This document shows, piece by piece, positions 1 to 6,867 of a stretch of DNA of 28,160 bases. The notes beneath the pieces were generated by a model. The model saw only the letters and a list, made by a program, of their open reading frames with translations. It was not told where the DNA came from and did no database searches. The stretch lies in IMG/VR virus record IMGVR_UViG_3300047409_000184, positions 1 to 28,160 of that record. One strand, written 5' to 3'. The translations under genes and the position numbers were made by a program. Source of the DNA: a virus. Positions within the stretch are counted from its first letter, which is position 1. Each line of letters begins with the position of its first letter.

Positions 1-229
1 CGGGATCGTAGGAACCAAACAACGCCTCGACGATCGGGAAAAACCACGGCCCGCAGACCTCCCCCATCGTCGGCGTGCCGATCACGTCCGGCAGCCGCAG
101 CCGCTTGAACACCCGCAACGCCTTCGCCGCCTCGGCCTTGAACAGCGGCAATTCCGGCACCAGCGAGCGGCCGGACAGGATGCGCTCTTCCCAGTCTGGA
201 ACCGCCGTGTCCCAGGACCGCGTCAGCAT
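1..229 (-). CDS. terL: Phage terminase large subunit, N-terminal part (cut by window edge)
   Basis: This is the start of the packaging motor protein that cuts concatemeric phage DNA and pumps it into the prohead. Only about 76 residues are in the window; the ATPase and nuclease domains lie beyond base 1. The visible part reads MLTRSWDTAVPDWEERIL, then SGRSLVPELPLF, and a later LPDVIGTPTMGEVCG. This opening (W.TA.PDWE..I..GRSLVPELPLF..EA..AL..F..L.LPDV.G.PT) is typical of large terminases in alphaproteobacterial siphoviruses. The ATG at 229 is the only start after an in-frame TGA seven codons upstream. The gene is downstream of the small terminase and in the same direction, but an opposite-strand gene (320-823) sits between them. 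The family call rests on recalled sequence style. Confidence 0.85.
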   Translation of the reverse strand, partial: MLTRSWDTAVPDWEERILSGRSLVPELPLFKAEAAKALRVFKRLRLPDVIGTPTMGEVCGPWFFPIVEALFGSYDP

Positions 230-319
230 CTTTGGCCTACTTGCGCAACATCATGGCGTGATCCGTCAAACCAGCGCCGGCCAAGAACGGCTAGTACCCG
301 CAGTACCATCGGAGAAGCC

Positions 320-823
320 ATGTTCAAGACAATCGTGACCATCTGGGGCGCCGTCATCGTAGTGGGCGGGATCGCTATTGGCACCTCAACCCTTAACTCG
401 AGGTCGGCGCCCAGCTCGCCCGTGACCATCTCAGCGCCGGCAGCGCCAGTGCATCAGACGCCCATTCGCCTCGCCTACGACGAAGTCGCGCGCTACCCCG
501 AGCGCCACATTGGCAAGGCCGTTGTATTTACTGGCAAGGTCCTGCAGGTGCTCAACGAAGGCAGCAGCGTGCTTATGCGCGTGGTCGTAACCCAGGACAC
601 GCGCGGCTCGTGGATTTACGAGAATATCGTTCTGCTCAGGTATCGCGACCCATTGAAAAGCGATGGGCGCGTTCTTGAGAATGACATCGTCGAGTTCCGC
701 GGCATATTCAAAGGCACCCAAAACTACACGGCTATATTTGGCCAAAGCATCGGTAAACCGAGTGTCACGGCTTGCGATGTTCTTGTGATCAGCAATCCAC
801 GCGCGCCGCGGGACTGCACGTAG
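320..823 (+). CDS. Membrane-anchored OB-fold-like protein, probable phage moron
   Basis: Function unknown. Residues about 5-24 form one hydrophobic segment (TIVTIWGAVIVVGGIAIG), so the product is probably an inner-membrane-anchored or exported protein with the remaining roughly 140 residues in the periplasm. The body contains YPERHIGKAVVFTGKVLQVL, an alternation of beta strands (around 58-150) seen in small OB-fold domains of the type SPEKYKGKKVKFTGKV. A GGAGAAG ribosome site precedes the ATG. It lies on the strand opposite both terminase genes, ends 3 bp from the end of the small terminase and starts 90 bp from the large terminase start. An independent gene inserted in a packaging operon is typical of morons expressed in the lysogen, for example for superinfection exclusion; this role is inference. 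Confidence 0.7.
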   Translation: MFKTIVTIWGAVIVVGGIAIGTSTLNSRSAPSSPVTISAPAAPVHQTPIRLAYDEVARYPERHIGKAVVFTGKVLQVLNEGSSVLMRVVVTQDTRGSWIYENIVLLRYRDPLKSDGRVLENDIVEFRGIFKGTQNYTAIFGQSIGKPSVTACDVLVISNPRAPRDCT

Positions 824-826
824 CAT

Positions 827-1225
827 TCAATTCGCCCGGCCGTCGAACTCCAGGTCGCTGGCCCACTCGGTCGCCGCGCCCGCCGTCGCCGCGGCCTGCT
901 GCTGCAGTTCCTTCTTGCCGAATTGATGCTGATCATCCCACGGCTTTGGCTCGACCCAGCCGGCCCGGCACTTGAGCCAGAAGATGCACGCGGTCACGGC
1001 GCCCTGGCCGTTGCCCATCGCCTTTTTGTAGAGGCTTTGCGCCACCATCGAATTCGCTTGGATGTGGCCGGTCTCCAATTCATACGGATACCACTTAGCC
1101 ACAGTCGGCGCCGAGACGCCGATCACCCGCGCAATATCCACCAACGGCACGCCATAGCTCGCCATCGCTTCCACTTGCTTGCGACCCTGCTCGGTCGGCT
1201 CGTGCGGTTTCCTGCCAGCTTTCAT
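827..1225 (-). CDS. terS: Putative terminase small subunit (helix-turn-helix)
   Basis: This 132-residue protein has an N-terminal helix-turn-helix: GVPLVDIARVIGVSAPTVAKWY at about 25-46, followed by YELETGHIQANSMVAQSLYKKA and a middle part rich in W and K. Small terminase subunits use such an N-terminal HTH to bind the packaging site (cos or pac) and load the large subunit. The pattern HTH > 'ANS.VAQSLYKKA' > 'IFWLKCRAGW' is familiar from proteins beside terminases of Rhizobiales prophages, where they are often left as hypothetical. The ATG overlaps the TGA of the glycosyltransferase (ATGA), so the start is well supported. A simple HTH regulator is the main alternative; the position just before terL favours TerS. 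Confidence 0.7.
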   Translation of the reverse strand: MKAGRKPHEPTEQGRKQVEAMASYGVPLVDIARVIGVSAPTVAKWYPYELETGHIQANSMVAQSLYKKAMGNGQGAVTACIFWLKCRAGWVEPKPWDDQHQFGKKELQQQAAATAGAATEWASDLEFDGRAN

Positions 1226-2100
1226 GCGACGGCCTCCAGTGGCTCATTTCGGAGATACATGCCGTAATTGTCGGCCTCGTCGGCAATGTTGAGGTCACGG
1301 CGTAAGAGTTTGTTTTTGCGAAATTGACTATAGTCGACGTGATGATGCCAGCGCCCGAACCGCCACGCTAATTTTGCAACATCAGGGTGAGCTTTGACAA
1401 TCATCCGCGACTTTGGAAGCGTACCTTCGCTCGCATAAAACGCATCGGTATTGCCTCCTTTGATTGTCTGCGTCGGCAATTTGTATTGTAGGAATGCGTT
1501 GAACAGAATCGTACACCAGCCGGCCTTGAGCATCCGAAGCGATAGATCGACATCCTCGTTGTAACGGCAACGCCAACGAAAGCGAGTATCGTTGCGAATA
1601 AGGTTGCAGCTATAGATACGGGTATTTAGAACGAACGGCGGCATTTGTGACTTGCGCGACGCAAACATAAAGTAATTGGGACCAGCCATCGCGATGTTTT
1701 TGTATCGGAGAACAAAGTCCTCCATGCAGCGAAAGATCGTCCCGTCCGCAACCGGCACCTTGAGGTTATGATTGAGCCGGAAAAAGCCCCTGATGTTGTC
1801 GTCGACGATCCAGTGCCACGGTGCGCCTTGGGCAGCGGCGTGATCCCATGCGAAGTTACGCGCTGGACCCGAGCCCTTGCTGGCAGTGGAAGGAAACTCG
1901 CCGAACATGTCGTATTGGTCCTGGTATGCGCGATCGAGGACGAGCAGCCTGCTCGAATCGATAACCCTCGCGTAATCGCAAAATTCCTGTTCCTCAACGA
2001 TAACGCGGTAAGGAACCCTTAGCGCGTCCAAGTATCGAACCGTAATTCGACTCTCGGCGCGACCCTTGGACGGAATGTAGATAGGAAATTGCGGGTTCAT
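1222..2100 (-). CDS. TET-associated-type glycosyltransferase (putative DNA-modifying enzyme)
   Basis: The 292-residue product matches, by eye, the TET-associated glycosyltransferase family of phages, proposed to put sugars on hydroxymethylated pyrimidines in DNA. Key features are IYIPSKGR near the N-terminus (7-14), GPARNFAWDH (78-87), WIVDDNI with a DD pair at 100-101 (the DxD-like nucleotide-sugar and metal site), GTIF...EDFV (120-130), PPFVLNTRIYSCNLI (154-168), YNEDVDLSL (180-188) and KGGNTD further on. All appear intact and in family order. The start at 2100 is chosen because its ATG overlaps the TGA of the ParB-like gene; an upstream in-frame start would run 23 codons into that gene. 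It ends in an ATGA overlap with terS. No TET/JBP dioxygenase or nucleotide hydroxymethylase is in the window, so the acceptor base is unknown. Confidence 0.85.
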   Translation of the reverse strand: MNPQFPIYIPSKGRAESRITVRYLDALRVPYRVIVEEQEFCDYARVIDSSRLLVLDRAYQDQYDMFGEFPSTASKGSGPARNFAWDHAAAQGAPWHWIVDDNIRGFFRLNHNLKVPVADGTIFRCMEDFVLRYKNIAMAGPNYFMFASRKSQMPPFVLNTRIYSCNLIRNDTRFRWRCRYNEDVDLSLRMLKAGWCTILFNAFLQYKLPTQTIKGGNTDAFYASEGTLPKSRMIVKAHPDVAKLAWRFGRWHHHVDYSQFRKNKLLRRDLNIADEADNYGMYLRNEPLEAVA

Positions 2101-2780
2101 GTCGGCGGCGGTGCAGCCGTCGTATACTGCTTGTCGACGTAGCGCTCGATCTCGGCCTGTGGATACCAAACAAACCGGGTTTTAGGCGTGATCCGCTGAC
2201 CGATAAGGTTCGCGAAGAGGTCGACGGCTTCGGCGTCCTTGAAGTGGACGACGATCGTCTTGAAAGCGGCGGCGTTGTTCTGCTGAAACTCCGGCATCCC
2301 GACCCATTCCTCAAACGGATCGTTGACGCCCTCGGAGCCGAACAGCTCAATGGCGGCCAATTGCGCGTCATCAAACCCGATCACCCCGAGGTCAAACCCC
2401 AGGCCCTGCAGCTCGCCGAGCTCGAGCTTCAACAGTTCCGGGTTCCATCCGGCATTCAACGCCAGTTGATTGTCAGCCAGGACATAGGCTCGCTTCTGCG
2501 CCTCGCTCCAGCCGGCCGCGATGATCACCGGCACCTCGGCCAGACCCAGCTTCGTCGCCGCCAAGACCCGGCAATGACCGGCTATGATCCCGCCGGCCTC
2601 GTCCACCAGAACCGGGTTGGTCCAGCCCCATTCCCGGATCGACGCCGCGACCTGGTCAACCTGCTCGTCGGTATGGGTTCGCGCATTGCGTGCATACGGA
2701 ACCAGCCGGTCGAGCGCCCACCGCTCGACCTTGTCGGCCGGCCAGCGGGGTAGAATTTTCTTCTTCTGCGGCTTTGGCAA
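2097..2780 (-). CDS. ParB/Srx-like nuclease domain protein
   Basis: This 227-residue protein has a ParB N-terminal (ParB/sulfiredoxin fold) domain at about 20-90: LVPYARNARTHTDEQVDQVA, ASIREWGWTNPVLVDEAGG and IIAGHCRVLAATKLGLAEVPVI. The usual GHGR motif is GHCR here. The C-terminal half (FEEWVGMPEFQQNN..., then KTIVVHFKDAEAV and PKTRFVWYP) resembles the second domain of phage ParB-like proteins found next to DNA methylases and base-modification enzymes. It is followed directly by the glycosyltransferase (ATGA overlap), so a role in DNA modification or target choice is more likely than plasmid partition; no ParA is present. The start is TTG: no ATG or GTG lies between the upstream in-frame stop and this codon. 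Confidence 0.85.
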   Translation of the reverse strand: MPKPQKKKILPRWPADKVERWALDRLVPYARNARTHTDEQVDQVAASIREWGWTNPVLVDEAGGIIAGHCRVLAATKLGLAEVPVIIAAGWSEAQKRAYVLADNQLALNAGWNPELLKLELGELQGLGFDLGVIGFDDAQLAAIELFGSEGVNDPFEEWVGMPEFQQNNAAAFKTIVVHFKDAEAVDLFANLIGQRITPKTRFVWYPQAEIERYVDKQYTTAAPPPT

Positions 2781-2922
2781 AATGGCTAAATCCCTTTTTT
2801 ACCAAAAAATAATGCGGGAATTGCTAAAAGGGGCGGATATCATTTTGGGACCTGTTTATTTGAATCCTCCCCCCCCTTGATTGAGGAGGAGAATAATTTT
2901 CCCCTAGCAGAACTTTCTTCTC
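2781..2922 (-). promoter_or_regulatory. AT-rich gap upstream of the ParB-glycosyltransferase-terminase operon
   Basis: This 142-bp gap is clearly more AT-rich than its surroundings and separates the HNH-kinase gene from the ParB operon, so it is the likely place for a promoter reading leftwards. A short inverted repeat (TCCTCC / GGAGGA, about 2865-2890) with a run of C could be a weak hairpin behind the kinase gene; no U tract follows it on the minus strand. I could not find a convincing -35/-10 pair. Confidence 0.35.
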
Positions 2923-3735
2923 TCATCGCGCAGCCATCTCGCGCATCATCCATTGATCGACCCATTGCAACTGCAAGTCGCATATCCGTTTGCGCTCGGG
3001 ATCGCCCATGATCCTGCGCTGTAGCTCGGCCAAGGGTGGTACTAGCACCACCAGGTCCTCGGCCTGCACACCCAGGGCATTGCACCACCACTGCCGTACC
3101 TTCTGCCCTGGAGCACCAACGATCACCCATGCGGTACGCTGGGCAGGCTCATGTGCAAGGGCAGCAAGCATGGCGTTGCGTTCCTGCAACAGTACGTTAG
3201 TTATATACTCTGGCCTATTGCGGCCATACCCATAACCCCTTGCGATAACATCGAGATCAATGACTATGTCAGTAGTGCTGGCGTTATCCCGCACATAGGT
3301 AGACTTCCCTGATGCGGGTGGGCCACAGACCAGAACAACCCTGCACCCTGGCCTTGGCAGGGATGGGCGCGTGTAACTACCAGACCAGGCCGCAGTCCTT
3401 AACTGCCTGGCCTTAAATGTCTTTCTCTCGTGGTGTACCGCACACAGGCACTGCCCATTCCACACATCGAACGGGTGTCCACCATCACGTAATTCGATGA
3501 CGTGGTCGGCGTACATGCGATGGGCTGGGTGTGCCTTCCGGCACCTTTCCCCATCCTCGATATGCTCGCACCGATTCCCTGCCCTGAACACGACCTGGGC
3601 GCGCCAGGCCCGAAAGGCCGGCGTGTTGTAGATTGCATCCGGCCGCTTTTGCGGTGCCTGGATAGTCCGCGTGCTGAGAGTGCGGAACAGCGGGGCCAAA
3701 CGCCGAACCTTGGCCGGCCGTAGACCCATCGCCAT
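2923..3735 (-). CDS. HNH nuclease fused to P-loop (AAA/PNK-like) kinase
   Basis: The 270-residue product has two domains. The N-terminal part (about 33-112) is an HNH endonuclease: C56 and C65, then ADHVIELRDGG with D77-H78, N93 and LCAVHHERKT with H101-H102. The C-terminal part (132-270) is a P-loop NTPase: VVLVCGPPASGKST (Walker A, 138-146), a DLD that could be the catalytic or substrate acidic site, AWVIVGAP, and a basic lid DPERKR. The second domain is like polynucleotide-kinase and zeta-toxin kinases, including kinases of phage base hypermodification; end processing is an equally good guess. The start at 3735 (ATG-GCG-ATG) is chosen because upstream sequence in this frame overlaps the neighbour gene and is not protein-like; 3729 is the alternative. 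Confidence 0.8.
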   Translation of the reverse strand: MAMGLRPAKVRRLAPLFRTLSTRTIQAPQKRPDAIYNTPAFRAWRAQVVFRAGNRCEHIEDGERCRKAHPAHRMYADHVIELRDGGHPFDVWNGQCLCAVHHERKTFKARQLRTAAWSGSYTRPSLPRPGCRVVLVCGPPASGKSTYVRDNASTTDIVIDLDVIARGYGYGRNRPEYITNVLLQERNAMLAALAHEPAQRTAWVIVGAPGQKVRQWWCNALGVQAEDLVVLVPPLAELQRRIMGDPERKRICDLQLQWVDQWMMREMAAR

Positions 3736-3854
3736 TCGCCCTAGGAAGGCCGCTGGTGCGTTTATCTGGGTTGCCCTAGGGGTGGGGCGGTCTAGCCCAC
3801 TCAACACCACCAGGGCGCAAATCTGGTACCACTGCGTGATGCGTAATTCAATCC

Positions 3855-4337
3855 CTACACCACGGGTAGGGTTTGCCGATTGAGTTCCAGCGCAATGACA
3901 TGGGCGCCGGCGTCCACATATCGGTAGAACGTCGTCCGCGACCATCCCCGTTTGGCCAGCATTTTTCGCACTGATCGGCGATACGCCACGGCTGCGGCCC
4001 ATTGGGCCAGGCAAAGCCGTTCCTCGGGATAGGGCGCCAGCATGACCAGCCAGTCGTGTGCCTGTTCCATGCGCGAGATGTCGGTAGCCGAAACGCCGAG
4101 CCGGGTGAATTCCCAACTGTGAAACCGGTCTTTGCGATCGTCGTCGGCGCGCCCAACAATATCCGAGAATTCGACCGCCATGCTGGGCCAGGCACTGGCA
4201 ATCAGCAACCGCCGGCGCGCTTGCGGCAATCTGCGTTCCACGGAATAGGCCTCGATCAGGCGCCGTTGCACCCACTCGGCGGACCACTGCGCCGGCGCCA
4301 GGCCCTGGCTATCGGCCGCGATCGTGCTCAGGCGCAT
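3855..4337 (-). CDS. DUF6362-like phage protein with C-terminal HTH
   Basis: The 160-residue product has the plan of the DUF6362 phage family: W..E.V..RL.EA......LP near the start (WSAEWVQRRLIEAYSVERRL), a middle with WPSMAVEFSDIVGRADDDR, then ISRMEQAHDWLVML and a C-terminal helix-turn-helix, YRRSVRKMLAKRGWSRTTF, YRYVDAGAHVIALELN (about 118-155). The function is not known; the HTH suggests DNA binding, perhaps late-gene regulation. It overlaps the previous gene by 29 bp and is followed by a 119-bp gap (3736-3854) in which I see only two CCCTAGG repeats (3739-3745 and 3774-3780 region) and no gene. The family name is from memory of the pattern. Confidence 0.75.
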   Translation of the reverse strand: MRLSTIAADSQGLAPAQWSAEWVQRRLIEAYSVERRLPQARRRLLIASAWPSMAVEFSDIVGRADDDRKDRFHSWEFTRLGVSATDISRMEQAHDWLVMLAPYPEERLCLAQWAAAVAYRRSVRKMLAKRGWSRTTFYRYVDAGAHVIALELNRQTLPVV

Positions 4338-4587
4338 GCCGCGGTTCCACTGGTCGGCATTGGCAAATCCACGACATCAGGACGGAATACTGGCCGTGCG
4401 GTGTACCGTCGAGCGCAGGGCTCCGGTCGCAAAGGCTCGGGCACCAGCCGAGCCGCAGGTAGTCGCCGGCGCGGTCATGGCGGACGAAGCGGTGCCAGGT
4501 GATGCACTGGGCGATAGTCCACGGCCCATGATCTTCTCCGGTCAGTTGGCGAAGTTTCTCGCCGTCTGCCTCAAGGGCTTTTCTCAT
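4309..4587 (-). CDS. Conserved small phage protein, unknown function
   Basis: This is a 92-residue protein beginning MRKALEADGEKLRQLTGEDH and ending in a basic, charged tail. The central motif LRLGWCPSL...ALDGTPHGQYSVLMSWICQC is recurrent in small proteins next to DUF6362 genes in Rhizobiales prophages. No catalytic motif is visible; three Cys in the second half could bind metal. I choose the ATG at 4587 because it overlaps the TGA of an 11-codon reading frame with a very strong ribosome site (ATGA); the ATG at 4599 would add four residues but has no ribosome site of its own. Confidence 0.65.
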   Translation of the reverse strand: MRKALEADGEKLRQLTGEDHGPWTIAQCITWHRFVRHDRAGDYLRLGWCPSLCDRSPALDGTPHGQYSVLMSWICQCRPVEPRHAPEHDRGR

Positions 4588-4619
4588 TTCGTCGCCCATT
4601 TGGGCTGTCCATCCTTCAT
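4584..4619 (-). CDS. Possible 11-codon leader peptide
   Basis: A strong ribosome site (AAGGAGGA) lies just before the ATG at 4619. The frame MKDGQPKWATK ends after 11 codons in a TGA that overlaps the ATG of the next gene. This is the only good ribosome site in front of the 4309-4587 gene, so ribosomes probably enter here and reinitiate downstream. It could equally be just a landing pad without peptide function. Confidence 0.4.
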   Translation of the reverse strand: MKDGQPKWATK

Positions 4620-4642
4620 GGGTTCCTCCTTCGCTGTTGGTC

Positions 4643-4681
4643 GGGGTGCGCCGGCACTCCTGACAAGTTCCAGCGCACCCC
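4643..4681. repeat. Inverted repeat (9-bp perfect stem)
   Basis: GGGGTGCGC (4643-4651) and GCGCACCCC (4673-4681) are perfect inverted copies around a 21-nt loop. The element sits between the iteron cluster and the leader ORF. No T run follows on either strand, so a simple intrinsic terminator is unlikely; a protein-binding or structured-RNA element fits better. Confidence 0.6.
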
Positions 4682-4748
4682 TATCGGGCCGGGCCGAGAT
4701 GGGTCCGCCCGGACACCGAATTCTTTTTCTGAAGGCGTGCGTCAGTTC

Positions 4749-4929
4749 TGCGCCAGCGCAAGGCCAGTTTGAGCTTGCGCCAGTCGACAGTGTTTGGGGG
4801 GGTCTCTCTCCCGTAGGGAGAGACCCCCACTGGCGCACTGGCGCAAACTGTCCTTTTGCTGCGCCAGGGCGCGCCAGTGCTGCGCCAGTGCTGCGCCAGA
4901 AACCAAGGGAGAGATCAATCACTGGCGCA
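4749..4929. repeat. Cluster of TGCGCCAG iterons
   Basis: The 8-mer TGCGCCAG occurs at 4749, 4776, 4860, 4881 and 4892 on the plus strand and as CTGGCGCA at 4830, 4838 and 4922, with a one-mismatch copy at 4870 (CGCGCCAG). Eight exact copies in about 180 bp are far beyond chance. The last copy is inside the final codons of the primase-helicase gene. Together with the hairpins this resembles an iteron-type origin or a multi-site operator. Confidence 0.75.
4765..4850. repeat. Large nested inverted repeat with hairpin core
   Basis: Three nested pairs share nearly one centre: CAGTTTG (4765-4771) with CAAACTG (4844-4850), TGCGCCAGT (4776-4784) with ACTGGCGCA (4829-4837), and GGGGGTCTCTC (4798-4808) with GAGAGACCCCC (4818-4828). 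The inner stem is 11 bp with a 9-nt loop. The arms incorporate iterons, so the element can form a cruciform or a long RNA hairpin. No U tract follows it. Confidence 0.7.
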
Positions 4930-6861
4930 CTCCGCATTTTCGGCCGCGTGTGGTTCGGAATTACCACCGGCAGGGACGAAACAGGCCCGCGGCTTGCGAT
5001 CCTTGTCAGTCCGCTGTTCCTTGCCGATGACCCCATTTCGCACCCAGGTTGTCAGCACGGCGTTTATCCACTTGATGTTGCCGAGCTCGGTGACGCTGCG
5101 GCCAAACCGCTCAGCGAGTTCGTGCCCGAGCCAATCCGGCGAGCGACTGTCGGCGCGGTAGGTTTTTATACGCACCAGCTCGCGCACCCAGTCGGCATCG
5201 GCGAGCGAAATCTTGCCGAAGACCTTTGGAAACTCCCAAGGCTCGATCACGCCGACATTGTCGCCGTTGGCGATCTCGACCGACGCAAGATGAAGCCAGC
5301 GCGCCTTGTCGGGCGGCGCCATGTTGCTCTTGCCGCTGTCGATGCGCAGATAGAATGCCCGCTTGTCGCGCTCGATCTCGGCCTGTTCGGCTTCGATCGT
5401 GCTCATGATGTTGATCACCCGGCACGACCTAACTGCATTGACAATCGCGCCGGCGCCGCGGGCATCGTCGACCGTGATCTCGCCCTGTCCGCTCGGCCGC
5501 TTGCGGACATGGTGAGGCAGTTCGATGCACATGCTCTGCCGCGTGCAGATATCGCCGAGGCGCTTGATCAGCGCGTCCATGGCAGCGGTGTCGTTTTCGG
5601 GGAGATAATGGAAACTGATGAACGGATCGAAGATTGCAACGTCAATCTTGTGGCAAGCAATAACCGCTTCGAAGGCGTCGAGCTTAGCGTCGTCGAACAG
5701 CACGCCGCCGCCGCGCCCAGTCCGCGCGATCTTGAACGGGAATGAGAGTTTGTCATCGACGAAAAAGCGATCCTGTAGCTGGGCCGGCAGAATGCCGTGG
5801 CGTTGCACATAGGCGGCGATGCGTCGATCAAGTTCGGTGCGATCGTCCTCCGCGCTGATGTACCAGACGCAGAATCCATCCTTGATGATCTCGAGCGCCT
5901 CATAGATTGAGAGCGACGTCTTACCGTACCCACCTGGCGCGACCGTCGAGGCGACAATGCCGCGCATGTAATGGTGGAACTTAATCCATGCGCGCCGCGC
6001 CAGCGTTGCCGGGTCAGGCAACACATACGGCGTGGCAACAACGAGAGGCGGCGCATCTGCGCCGTGATGGTCTTTGCCGTTAGGTTTTCCAAACCCGTTG
6101 AGCTTGCTGATTTGATCGAGTGCCGGCAATTGCTCGACCATTGGCCAAAGCTGTTCGGCGGTGCCGCCCTGCTCGGCCCAGTCGCTGATATCGTCGCTAG
6201 GCTCGATCTTCGGCCAATACCGCGCGAGATCGAACAGCCTCACACGCTTGGCAACCGGGATAAGATTTTCGGCAACCATGCGGCCATGTTCATGGCCAGG
6301 CTCGTCGTTGTCGATACAAATGACAACATCCGCGCCCTTCAACAGCTCGTTGAATTCAGCCCACCATTTCTTGGCGCCCATCGGATTGCAGGTCGCGACA
6401 ATGCCGAGGCGCTGCAGTGTCAGAACATCCTTTTCGCCCTCGCAAACGAAGACTGTCTGATCGTTTGCGACCGCTTCCATCACCTCGGGCAGATGAAACG
6501 GCACAATGCGCACGCCTTTGATCGACCACCTTTCCTGATCTGGGCCGGTGCGCTGGCGAAATTCCTTCGGGCTGTTAATCGGCTCGAACCTTAATACCTG
6601 AAACAGCAGCTTTCCGTTTTCGTCGGTGTAATCATAGATAGCTTTGATCGGCCCGAGCTCGCCTGCTTTGCCCTGTTCAAATTTCTCACCGCTGCCTTCC
6701 TGGCAGGATTGGCAAAACCATACGACGCCGTCGTTTTTGATTTCGACGCTGAGATAATTATCCGAGCAGTTTGGACATTTAGTGGTGAACTTACCCTTGC
6801 GGGTTTCGACATAGGTAATTCTATGTCGCTGCAATAATTCCTGTGCAGAGAAAACCGCCAT
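4915..6861 (-). CDS. Phage primase-helicase (zinc finger, TOPRIM, RecA/RepA-like ATPase)
   Basis: This 648-residue replication protein has, in order, a zinc finger with C29-C32 and C50-C53 (CPNC, CQSC); a TOPRIM region, TVFVCEGEKDVLTLQRLGI with NPMGAKKW and DVVICIDNDEPG (about 135-215), whose Glu and D-x-D are the usual metal-binding acids; and a RepA-type hexameric-helicase-like ATPase with Walker A APGGYGKTSL (about 305-315), a DRTELDRRI segment, Walker B IDVAIFDPFISFH and PHHVRKRPSGQG. A C-terminal winged-helix-like tail follows. It should unwind DNA at the fork and make primers, as do combined primase-helicases such as T7 gp4, although the ATPase is of RepA type. It follows the HNH gene by 6 bp, and the iteron cluster begins inside its 3' end. 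Confidence 0.88.
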   Translation of the reverse strand: MAVFSAQELLQRHRITYVETRKGKFTTKCPNCSDNYLSVEIKNDGVVWFCQSCQEGSGEKFEQGKAGELGPIKAIYDYTDENGKLLFQVLRFEPINSPKEFRQRTGPDQERWSIKGVRIVPFHLPEVMEAVANDQTVFVCEGEKDVLTLQRLGIVATCNPMGAKKWWAEFNELLKGADVVICIDNDEPGHEHGRMVAENLIPVAKRVRLFDLARYWPKIEPSDDISDWAEQGGTAEQLWPMVEQLPALDQISKLNGFGKPNGKDHHGADAPPLVVATPYVLPDPATLARRAWIKFHHYMRGIVASTVAPGGYGKTSLSIYEALEIIKDGFCVWYISAEDDRTELDRRIAAYVQRHGILPAQLQDRFFVDDKLSFPFKIARTGRGGGVLFDDAKLDAFEAVIACHKIDVAIFDPFISFHYLPENDTAAMDALIKRLGDICTRQSMCIELPHHVRKRPSGQGEITVDDARGAGAIVNAVRSCRVINIMSTIEAEQAEIERDKRAFYLRIDSGKSNMAPPDKARWLHLASVEIANGDNVGVIEPWEFPKVFGKISLADADWVRELVRIKTYRADSRSPDWLGHELAERFGRSVTELGNIKWINAVLTTWVRNGVIGKEQRTDKDRKPRACFVPAGGNSEPHAAENAECASD

Positions 6862-6867
6862 AAGCTG

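Noticed and set aside
2923-4287. 454-codon version of the HNH-kinase gene
   Set aside because: The first 184 codons overlap the DUF6362-like gene in another frame and do not look like protein; the start at 3735 gives a normal two-domain protein.
4798-4828. Hairpin read as an intrinsic terminator
   Set aside because: No U tract follows on either strand; its arms hold iterons, so a protein-binding or structural role is favoured.
4324-5745. Long plus-strand open frame of 473 codons
   Set aside because: It runs antisense over the small protein, the iteron region and the primase-helicase 3' half. Translated product is Arg/Pro/Ala-rich without any motif; high-GC antisense frames are often open.
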